The notes beneath the pieces are model-generated. The model worked only from the letters and a program-made list of their open reading frames with translations, ran no database searches and was not told where the DNA came from. This document shows, one piece after another, positions 1 through 7,224 of a stretch of 38,689 bases of DNA. Where the stretch lies: contig JAFGUQ010000232.1 of NCBI GenBank assembly GCA_016938455.1, forward strand, positions 1-38,689. Reading direction: 5' to 3'. Source of the DNA: Clostridia bacterium. Its GTDB lineage: Bacteria > Bacillota > Clostridia > DUPQ01. The first letter of the stretch is position 1. Each line of letters opens with the position of its first letter. Both the position numbers and the translations under genes were made by a program.

Positions 1-363
1 GACAGTCCCTTCCTGCTTGTTTTCTGAACCAGAGACAAGATAATAAAAGCTTGTGGTGTTGAAAAGCGCTTTGATTTTCAAACCTGAATCATTGAAAAAA
101 ATCAGTGCCATGGTATCTGTCATCGCTCCGTCAATGGCTTTTGTCTGCAAGGCAGTATCACGGTCCACTGCACTGTAAAAAAGTTTTAGCTCGATTGAAA
201 GACCCTGTTCAGAGAAATAACCGTTTTCATAAGCAGCTATAAAAGGAATGGCACCGGTATCAGGTAAGATCCCGATAATAATGGTGTCTGACGTTTTTAC
301 ATGACAGCCTGCAATGCTAAATGTCATTAATAAAGATAAAATCAATGATGCCCATTTTTTCAT
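1..363 (-). CDS. ABC transporter substrate-binding lipoprotein (NMT1/SsuA-like), truncated at the window edge
   Basis: Manual minus-strand translation from ATG at 361-363: MKKWASLILSLLMTFSIAGCHVKTSDTIIIGILPDTGAIPFIAAYENGYFSEQGLSIELKLFYSAVDRDTALQTKAIDGAMTD...; lipobox FSIAGC; open to the window edge, so absent from the ORF track. Divergent from the cluster holding its probable ATPase and permease. Confidence 0.8.
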   Translation of the reverse strand, partial: MKKWASLILSLLMTFSIAGCHVKTSDTIIIGILPDTGAIPFIAAYENGYFSEQGLSIELKLFYSAVDRDTALQTKAIDGAMTDTMALIFFNDSGLKIKALFNTTSFYYLVSGSENKQEGTV

Positions 364-401
364 AAACCTTGTTACGCTCCTTGAGTTTTTGAATTTATTG
401 G

Positions 402-407
402 TATAAT
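402..407 (+). promoter_or_regulatory. Putative extended -10 (TGGTATAAT) for the ubiD-led operon
   Basis: TGGTATAAT in the divergent intergenic region; weak -35 TTGAGT at 381-386 with short spacing. Confidence 0.45.
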
Positions 408-448
408 ATCATAATAACAATAATAACGTCTATTATTTGGAGATAATA

Positions 449-1897
449 ATGAAAAATTACAGAGATATAAAAGAATTCATAAAAGTGTTAAAAGAAAAAA
501 ATCTTATCGTTGAAATAGAAGCAGAAGTGGACTGGGACCTGGAAATTACTGAGATTACTGATATCATCAGCAAAAAAAACGGGAAGGCTCTGCTTTTCAA
601 TCATGTCAAGGGAAGCCGCTATCCCGTACTGATTAACACATTTGGGTCATATGAACGAATGGCATTGGCATTAGGGGTGAAGGATATAAATGACATCAAG
701 GATGAAATAGTGAAATTTCTTGATTTATCAAATTATCAGTCGCTAAAAGATAAGATAAAAGCCATTCCATCATTATTACCGCTGCCTTTTATTTTCCCTC
801 AGAAAGTCAAGAACGGCAAATGTCAGGAAGTGATTGAGAAAAATCCTGATCTGACTCAGCTTCCTGTATTGAAATGCTGGCCGCAGGATGGCGGACGCTT
901 CATTACCCTTCCTATGGTTTTCACCGTTGACCCTGAGACCAGACAGCAGAATGCCGGTATGTACAGAATGCAGGTTTATGATGAGAAAACAACTGGAATG
1001 CACTGGCATATGCATAAAGATGGTAAGAAAATCTATGATAAATACAGAAAGCTCGGTATCAGGAAAATGCCTGTTTCGGTTGCAATCGGCTGTGACCCGG
1101 CTACTGTATATGCTTCAACCGCTCCGCTGCCCCAAAACATAGATGAACTTCTGTTTTCAGGGTTTTTAAGAAAAAAAGCAGTTAAAACAGTGAAATGCAT
1201 CACTAATGATATTTATGTCCCTGCATATTCAGAATTTATCCTGGAAGGATATGTTGATATTGATGAGACCAGAATAGAGGGTCCTTTTGGTGACCATACA
1301 GGGTATTACTCTCTGAAAGATAAGTACCCTGTATTTCATGTTGAATTGATCACTCACCAGAAAGAACCTGTTTATATGGCTACAGTTGTGGGGCAACCAC
1401 CTATGGAAGACTGTTACATGGGAAAAGCAACTGAGAGAATTTTTCTTCCACTGATAAAAATGCAGTGCCCAGAGATTATAGAACTTAATCTGCCGCTTGA
1501 AGGTGTGTTTCATAATTGCGCTATTGTCTCCATTGATAAACAATTTCCTCACCATGCGAGAAAAATAATGAATTCATTGTGGGGGATGGGCCAGATGATG
1601 TACACAAAAATGATCATTGTTGTTGATAAGGACGTCAATCCGCATGATTTATCAAAGGTAATGTGGAAAGTGTTTAATAATATTGATGCCAAAAGAGACC
1701 TTGTCATCTCTGAAGGTCCTCTGGATGCGCTTGACCATTCTTCTGACACTCCTTTGTTTGGAAACAGGCTTGGGATAGATGCAACTAAAAAATGGGAGAC
1801 AGAAGGACATACAAGAGAATGGCCTGATGATGTGACCATGAGTGATGAAATCATAAGAAAAGTAAAAGCACGATGGGGCGAATATGGAATTGATTAA
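449..1897 (+). CDS. UbiD-family decarboxylase (prenylated-FMN dependent; possibly MqnL-like)
   Basis: UbiD-family motifs: YRMQVYDEKTTGMHWHMHKDG, EGPFGDHTGYYS. The ATG at 449 has a good RBS (TTTGGAG), preferred over the TTG at 437. Confidence 0.9.
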   Translation: MKNYRDIKEFIKVLKEKNLIVEIEAEVDWDLEITEITDIISKKNGKALLFNHVKGSRYPVLINTFGSYERMALALGVKDINDIKDEIVKFLDLSNYQSLKDKIKAIPSLLPLPFIFPQKVKNGKCQEVIEKNPDLTQLPVLKCWPQDGGRFITLPMVFTVDPETRQQNAGMYRMQVYDEKTTGMHWHMHKDGKKIYDKYRKLGIRKMPVSVAIGCDPATVYASTAPLPQNIDELLFSGFLRKKAVKTVKCITNDIYVPAYSEFILEGYVDIDETRIEGPFGDHTGYYSLKDKYPVFHVELITHQKEPVYMATVVGQPPMEDCYMGKATERIFLPLIKMQCPEIIELNLPLEGVFHNCAIVSIDKQFPHHARKIMNSLWGMGQMMYTKMIIVVDKDVNPHDLSKVMWKVFNNIDAKRDLVISEGPLDALDHSSDTPLFGNRLGIDATKKWETEGHTREWPDDVTMSDEIIRKVKARWGEYGID

Positions 1898-2744
1898 AAG
1901 AATAAAGACTTATTCAAAATTAGTCATGATGTCGCATACACTGTTTTCCTTGCCTTTTGCCTTGTTAGCTATGCTGATTGCTGCAAAAGGATTACCATCA
2001 TTCTGGAAAATTTTGTGGATTGCAGTAGCATTATTTGGTGCCAGAAATGGGGCAAACGCTCAGAATCGTCTGATTGACAGGCATATTGACAAGAAAAATG
2101 AAAGAACAAAAAACAGAGAGATTCCAGCTGGAAAAGTATCTGTGAAAGAAACGGTCTTTCTAATCGTGTTTTTTTATGCATTATTTGTATTAGCAGCATT
2201 TATGCTTAACACACTATGTCTGATATTATCTCCTGTGGCTATTCTACTGTTTTCGTTATATTCATATACAAAAAGGTATACTTATCTTTGTCATTATATA
2301 CTGGGATTCATATGTGCAGGTGCACCGGTTGGAGCATGGATTGCCATCACAGGGACCATTGCCCTCACACCATTTTTAATTGCCGCTGCAGTCATGTTCT
2401 GGGTAGCAGGATTTGATATCATCTATGCACTGTCAGATATTGAACATGATAAAAAAGAAGGGCTTTATTCGATTCCTTCCAGATTCGGCTATCAAAAGGC
2501 TTCACTGATTTCCTCTGCTTCACACTTTCTCATGGTATGCTTTTTAATTTCAGTTACTTTTTTCACAGAGCTTGGATGGTTGTACTTATCAGGTATCGGA
2601 ATATGTGTGATCTTACTTGTCATTGAGCATATTCTTGTTTTACCATCGAGTGAAAGTAAAATGAAGTTTGTTTCCTATACAATTAACCAGTATATAAGTG
2701 CTGTTGTTTTACTTTTTGCAGTCTTTGATATATTCTTGATATGA
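1884..2744 (+). CDS. UbiA-family prenyltransferase (MqnP/UbiA-like)
   Basis: Two Asp-rich motifs: NRLIDRHIDKKNERTKNREIPAG and DIEHDKKEGLYSIPSRFG; multiple TM segments; overlaps the ubiD end by 14 bp. Confidence 0.9.
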   Translation: MELIKRIKTYSKLVMMSHTLFSLPFALLAMLIAAKGLPSFWKILWIAVALFGARNGANAQNRLIDRHIDKKNERTKNREIPAGKVSVKETVFLIVFFYALFVLAAFMLNTLCLILSPVAILLFSLYSYTKRYTYLCHYILGFICAGAPVGAWIAITGTIALTPFLIAAAVMFWVAGFDIIYALSDIEHDKKEGLYSIPSRFGYQKASLISSASHFLMVCFLISVTFFTELGWLYLSGIGICVILLVIEHILVLPSSESKMKFVSYTINQYISAVVLLFAVFDIFLI

Positions 2745-2752
2745 GGTGAATT

Positions 2753-3310
2753 ATGAAAAAAATAATCATTGGAATTACAGGTGCTTCAGGTGTGATCATA
2801 TCGCAGAAAATCATTGAGTTTTTAAACAGCCATGATAACGTCATTTATATTGTCATTTCAGATAACGGCAAAATTGTTTTTGAAAAAGAAACAGGTCAAA
2901 GTTTCAATGAATATATTAAAAAAATTCAGAATGTGACTGTGGTCGACAATAAAGTCATGGACAGTTTTCTTGCCAGCGGGTCAAATGACATTGACGGCAT
3001 GGTGGTTGTTCCATGCTCAATGAGTTCCTTAGGAAAACTTGCCAATGGAATCACTGACAATCTGATTATTCGTGCTGCGGATGTGATGATAAAGGAAAAA
3101 AGAAAACTGATTATTGTTCCAAGAGAAACACCTCTAAATTCAATCCATCTTGAAAACATGTTGAAACTGTCCCAGCTTAATGTGGTCATATTTCCTCCTA
3201 TGCCTGCTTTTTACAGCGGATTGAAAGATATTGATGACATGGCCAGTCAGATGGCAGGCAGAATCATAAAACTGCTTGAAATCAAAAACAACTTATACAG
3301 GAAATATTAA
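2753..3310 (+). CDS. ubiX: UbiX-family flavin prenyltransferase
   Basis: GITGASGVI, PCSMSSLGKLANGITDNLI, PRETPLNSIHLENMLKL, PPMPAFY. Confidence 0.93.
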   Translation: MKKIIIGITGASGVIISQKIIEFLNSHDNVIYIVISDNGKIVFEKETGQSFNEYIKKIQNVTVVDNKVMDSFLASGSNDIDGMVVVPCSMSSLGKLANGITDNLIIRAADVMIKEKRKLIIVPRETPLNSIHLENMLKLSQLNVVIFPPMPAFYSGLKDIDDMASQMAGRIIKLLEIKNNLYRKY

Positions 3311-4020
3311 TGATAGAATTTGATCATGTCACAGTAAAATATGGTGAGAAAAAAGCACTGGACAGTTTGTCGTTTCACATTGATAAAGGGAAAATTGTTT
3401 CTGTCATCGGCCAGTCCGGCTGCGGAAAGACTACTATGATTAACTGCGCTGCTAAACTGATTGACAATGATTCCGGAGTGATAAGGATGGATCAGCAGTT
3501 TTCGTTAATTCCTCAGGGATATTCTCTTCTGTCATGGAAGAATGTGATGAAGAACATAGAACTTGGATTAGGAATTAAGAAAATGGATCAGTCACAAAGA
3601 AACAAAGCCTGCATGGAAGTCATGAAGCAACTTGGAATTGATCATTTAAAAGATAAATACCCTCAGTTTTTAAGCGGAGGAGAACAACAGAGAGTGGCTA
3701 TTGCCAGAGCACTAGTATTGAATCCAACAGTCATTCTGATGGATGAACCGTTTTCAAGCCTTGATCAGATTACCAGAGAAAAGGCCCAAGAGTTACTTCT
3801 TGAAATTAAAAACAAGTATCATATGACAATTCTGATGACAACTCATAGCATCGAAGAAGCATGCTTTTTATCAGATCAGCTTTTTGTGATGGGAAAAGGA
3901 AAATTGTCTCATGTTGTCAAAAATGAACAGAACAGGGACAATACCTATAGAAACAGTGAGCATTATCATCAAATGACCATACAAATCCGTACTTTGCTTG
4001 AAGAAAGTGTGATGGCGTGA
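3310..4020 (+). CDS. ABC transporter ATP-binding protein (SsuB/TauB-type)
   Basis: Walker A GQSGCGKTT, signature LSGGEQQRVAIARAL, Walker B VILMDEPFSSLD; ATG overlaps the UbiX stop codon. Confidence 0.93.
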   Translation: MIEFDHVTVKYGEKKALDSLSFHIDKGKIVSVIGQSGCGKTTMINCAAKLIDNDSGVIRMDQQFSLIPQGYSLLSWKNVMKNIELGLGIKKMDQSQRNKACMEVMKQLGIDHLKDKYPQFLSGGEQQRVAIARALVLNPTVILMDEPFSSLDQITREKAQELLLEIKNKYHMTILMTTHSIEEACFLSDQLFVMGKGKLSHVVKNEQNRDNTYRNSEHYHQMTIQIRTLLEESVMA

Positions 4021-4763
4021 GAAAAACAATTTTTACCGCATTATCCCTCATTCTGCTGATTCTATTATGGTATATTGTCTCATTTCTTGCAGACACTTCT
4101 GCTATCCCATATTTTCATCAAGTCATCCGGCATATCGACAATCTTACTTTGAAAGAGATTTTACTTAATCTTTCTGTCAGCTTAGTAAGGATATTCATAG
4201 GGATGATTCTAGTGGTGATCATTGCGGTTCCTCTTGGAATCATCATGGGATTAAACAGGAAAGCAAATGAATTCATGAACGGGTTCACTTATCTGCTTTA
4301 TCCAATTCCTAAAGTTGCTTTTCTTCCTGTTATTCTTGTGCTTTTTGGTATCGGTGGAATGACTGCGGTGATTATGGTTTTTCTTGTTCTCTTCTTCCAG
4401 TGCCTTGTCAGCGTCAGAGACAGCATCATAAATGTCGATACTGCTCTTTTCAACTGGATGAAAACGACCGGCGCAACTAAGAGCCAGATGATTTATCATA
4501 TTATACTTCCGTCCATTGTCCCTTCATTATTGACTTGGGTAAGAGTGGGTCTTGGAACATCGCTTGCCGTACTCTTTTTTGCCGAGAACATTGCAACGGA
4601 TAAAGGAATCGGTTTCTTCATTCTGGACAGCTGGTCTAGAATAGATTATATGGACATGTATCTTGGAATCATCTTTCTTTCCATAGCCGGGTTTATTCTT
4701 TTCAATCTGATTGGTCTGCTGGAAAAAAGAGCACTGAGATATCGTAAGGTCATTCAAAAATAA
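4017..4763 (+). CDS. ABC transporter permease (SsuC/TauC-type)
   Basis: Hydrophobic permease with EAA-like loop (NWMKTTGATKSQMIYHIILPSIVPSLLTWVRVGLG); GTG start overlaps the ATPase stop by 4 bp. Confidence 0.9.
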   Translation: MRKTIFTALSLILLILLWYIVSFLADTSAIPYFHQVIRHIDNLTLKEILLNLSVSLVRIFIGMILVVIIAVPLGIIMGLNRKANEFMNGFTYLLYPIPKVAFLPVILVLFGIGGMTAVIMVFLVLFFQCLVSVRDSIINVDTALFNWMKTTGATKSQMIYHIILPSIVPSLLTWVRVGLGTSLAVLFFAENIATDKGIGFFILDSWSRIDYMDMYLGIIFLSIAGFILFNLIGLLEKRALRYRKVIQK

Positions 4764-4917
4764 GGAGATTCATATTTCTTTTTGCATATTGGATGAGAAA
4801 AGAATCAAACGATTAGATTGACTGTATACGAAGTATTTTTATAAGTAAATATTATACATTTTCTTTGAAAATTCCAGCATTTATGACAGGTTTTGACTGG
4901 TTTTTAGTTGAAATACA

Positions 4918-4926
4918 TGTTATAAT
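4918..4926 (+). promoter_or_regulatory. Extended -10 promoter element (TGTTATAAT)
   Basis: TGnTATAAT ~54 bp upstream of the lipoprotein start; immediately followed by a palindrome. Confidence 0.5.
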
Positions 4927-4934
4927 CATTCTCT

Positions 4935-4952
4935 GTGTTAATTAATTAACAC
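4935..4952. promoter_or_regulatory. Perfect 18-bp palindrome GTGTTAATTAATTAACAC, Rex-like operator candidate
   Basis: Contains TGTTAA-TTAA-TTAACA, matching the core of the Rex consensus TTGTTAANNNNTTAACAA; positioned at the probable transcription start. Confidence 0.5.
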
Positions 4953-4979
4953 TAACTTAATATTAAAGGAGCAAAAAAA

Positions 4980-5957
4980 ATGAAGAAATCCCTAATCTTA
5001 ATTTTAACAGTTGTATTGATCGTGACACTACTGGCTGGCTGCGGTAAAGAAGCAGCTACCCCATCTAGCACAGCAACTCCAACTGCGACACCAGCACCAA
5101 CTGAAAGTTCAACAGACGCTGTAACCACAGCTTCCATCGTTGACAATGGTGCAGCATTAATCAATGCATTAAGCGCAAACGGAACATGGATTGCCGCTAC
5201 ACTTAATGACATTACCTTAACAGAGGACTTAGTTGTCGAAGGTATCTTTTACAACAAGGAAGTAGTGGCCAGAAAAATCGGACCATATACTCAGGATGCT
5301 GATCACAACATCACAGCTTCATTTACAATCACAGCACCGAAACTGATTGTCAGAAGTGAAAACACAAAATTCCAGGGTGGAAATTTTGTAGGCGACATTT
5401 ATGTCAATGCTAATGGATTTACTCTTAGTAAAGCTAATATCACTGGAAACATCTATTTTGAAACTAAAGCATACATGGATTCTTTTGTAATAGATGAAAC
5501 AAGCACAGTATCAGGTAAAAAAGAAGTCACAGCAGTAGATGGCGTGACAACAGCATCAATCGTAGATAATGCTGCTGCACTGATTAAAGCTGTAAGCAAA
5601 GATGGTGCCTGGATTGCCTGCACAGTCAATGATGTGACAGTTCTTGAAGACCTGATTGTTGATGGCGAATTTATAAGCAAAGAAAAAATAGCCAGAAAAA
5701 TCGGACCATACACCCAGGATGCTGATCATAATATCACCGCTTCATTCACAATCACCTATCCAAAGATGATTGTCAGAAGCGAAAATACAAAATTACAGGG
5801 CGGAATCTTTGTTGGAGACATCTATGTGGAAGCAAACGGATTCACCCTAAGCAAAGCCACTGTTAAAGGTAATATCTATTATTCAAAACAGGAATATAAA
5901 GACTCATCTGTTACAGATGAAGTGTCTGTAGTCACTGGAGTATCTGAAGTCAAGTAA
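4980..5957 (+). CDS. Secreted lipoprotein with two homologous ~140-aa tandem repeats
   Basis: Signal peptide and lipobox LLAGC, Thr/Pro/Ala-rich linker, then two copies of DAVTTASIVDN...YTQDADHNITASFTIT...VRSENTK.QGG.FVGDIYV.ANGFTLSKA. Confidence 0.85.
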   Translation: MKKSLILILTVVLIVTLLAGCGKEAATPSSTATPTATPAPTESSTDAVTTASIVDNGAALINALSANGTWIAATLNDITLTEDLVVEGIFYNKEVVARKIGPYTQDADHNITASFTITAPKLIVRSENTKFQGGNFVGDIYVNANGFTLSKANITGNIYFETKAYMDSFVIDETSTVSGKKEVTAVDGVTTASIVDNAAALIKAVSKDGAWIACTVNDVTVLEDLIVDGEFISKEKIARKIGPYTQDADHNITASFTITYPKMIVRSENTKLQGGIFVGDIYVEANGFTLSKATVKGNIYYSKQEYKDSSVTDEVSVVTGVSEVK

Positions 5958-5978
5958 TTAGCCGTATAATGAACACTT

Positions 5979-6010
5979 AAAAGATAGCAGAAACCAATCT
6001 GCTATCTTTT
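5979..6010. terminator. Bidirectional intrinsic terminator between convergent genes
   Basis: Stem AAAAGATAGCAGA / TCTGCTATCTTTT with 6-nt loop, followed by a T-rich tract. Confidence 0.8.
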
Positions 6011-6025
6011 TTATTTTATCAGTCA

Positions 6026-7033
6026 TTAATATAATTGAGTAAAAGGAACGGTATTACCTATCCCTGAGGTTTTAAAGATTTCTCCGCTTTGATTAACGAA
6101 AACAGCTTCTGTATCAGGGAGGGTTTCAATCAAAGCCATGGCTTTTTCTATGCTTAGAGCAAAACAGGTGGTTGATAATGCATCTCCATCAACGGACTTG
6201 TCAGAGATAATTGACACACCGGTGATGTCGCTTTCATAAGGATACCCGGTAAAAGGATTAAGAATATGATGGTATCTGATTCCGTTTTCAATAAAGAAAC
6301 GTTCATAAATTCCTGAAGTGACTACTGATTTCACCCCGACATCCACAATGGCCAGATAGTCTCCTCTGTTTGACATAGGATCTTGAATGCCTATTTTCCA
6401 CAGTTCCTTCGTTGGCTTAATTCCGACAGTTAAAACATTACCACCTAAGTTGATTAATGCGCTGTTACACCCATTCTCATCAAGTAGTGCGGCTACTTTA
6501 TCAGCAATATACCCTTTAGCTATTCCGCCAAGATCTATAACCATGCCTTCATATGGCAGAAATACACTGTTCTTAGCGTTATCAATGATAATATCCCGAT
6601 AATCTATATGCATAAGCGCCTGATCTATTTCAGTCTGGGCAGGAACTTTTGCTCCTTCTTCACCGATTTTCCATAAGTTGACTAAAGGTCCGATAGAAAT
6701 ATCAAAAGCGCCATCGGAAAGAGTACCATACTCAATTCCTTTTTTTATGACTTCCATCGTTTCCGGTGACACGACAGTCTCAGAAATCCCTGCATGCTGA
6801 TTGACTAGATAAATATCACTTCCTTCAATGCTTTTTGAAAGAAGATTTTCGAGTCTGGTTATCTCTGTAAAACACTGATCAATAAGATCATGACTGCTGC
6901 CATCATAAAGTGTAATCGTCACGACTGTCCCTAAAGCAAAATAGGTATCAGAAACAGGGGTAGGATCAGTTTTTGGCTGGCAACCGGTCATTATAACAAG
7001 AATCATACATAGTAAAACAATCATTTTTTTCAT
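6026..7033 (-). CDS. FAD:protein FMN transferase lipoprotein (ApbE family; FmnB-like)
   Basis: Lipobox IMTGC; ApbE motifs YFALGTVVTITLYD, DGAFDISIGPLVNLWKIG, DLGGIAKGYIADKVAALL, NLGGNVLTVG, HHILNPFTGYP. Confidence 0.93.
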   Translation of the reverse strand: MKKMIVLLCMILVIMTGCQPKTDPTPVSDTYFALGTVVTITLYDGSSHDLIDQCFTEITRLENLLSKSIEGSDIYLVNQHAGISETVVSPETMEVIKKGIEYGTLSDGAFDISIGPLVNLWKIGEEGAKVPAQTEIDQALMHIDYRDIIIDNAKNSVFLPYEGMVIDLGGIAKGYIADKVAALLDENGCNSALINLGGNVLTVGIKPTKELWKIGIQDPMSNRGDYLAIVDVGVKSVVTSGIYERFFIENGIRYHHILNPFTGYPYESDITGVSIISDKSVDGDALSTTCFALSIEKAMALIETLPDTEAVFVNQSGEIFKTSGIGNTVPFTQLY

Positions 7034-7080
7034 AATATAAGTATTATATGAATGATAGTAAAATGCAACAGGAAATTATT

Positions 7081-7110
7081 ATTGTACAAAATTTGTTATT
7101 ATTTTAACAA
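7081..7110 (-). promoter_or_regulatory. Putative apbE promoter (minus strand TTGTTA-18-TACAAT)
   Basis: Minus-strand -35 TTGTTA (7105-7110), 18-nt spacer, -10 TACAAT (7081-7086). Confidence 0.5.
7093..7110. promoter_or_regulatory. Inverted repeat TTGTTA-N6-TAACAA, Rex-like operator candidate
   Basis: TTGTTATTATTTTAACAA matches TTGTTAANNNNTTAACAA at 13 of 14 defined positions; lies in the divergent apbE/ndh2 intergenic region over the apbE -35/spacer. Confidence 0.5.
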
Positions 7111-7156
7111 TAACCTGCTGTTTTTTGCGATTTTGATGTATAAAATGCTAATTTAC

Positions 7157-7186
7157 TTGTCTAAATCAAGATTAATCATATACAAT
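7157..7186 (+). promoter_or_regulatory. Putative ndh2 promoter (TTGTCT-18-TACAAT)
   Basis: -35 TTGTCT at 7157-7162, -10 TACAAT at 7181-7186, ~39 bp before the ATG. Confidence 0.5.
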
Positions 7187-7224
7187 AGTATCAATGAAAT
7201 ATAAAACGAAGAAAGGTAAACAAT

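Noticed and set aside
2753-2800. ITGASGV in UbiX resembles TGAS
   Set aside because: This is the conserved UbiX flavin/phosphate-binding loop in a cytosolic enzyme, not an ApbE target.
4455-4490. TTGATKS in the ABC permease resembles the flavinylation motif TGAT
   Set aside because: It lacks the upstream Asp and lies in the cytosolic EAA loop that contacts the ATPase, so it is not accessible to extracytosolic ApbE.
4764-4979. 217-bp intergenic region as a riboswitch or small RNA candidate
   Set aside because: I could not recognise TPP, FMN or other conserved riboswitch cores; only a promoter and a palindrome are supportable.
4980-5957. Calling this lipoprotein PplA from its position
   Set aside because: No recognisable FMN_bind domain or intact SGAT/TGAT motif; only a degenerate motif, reported separately as a hypothesis.
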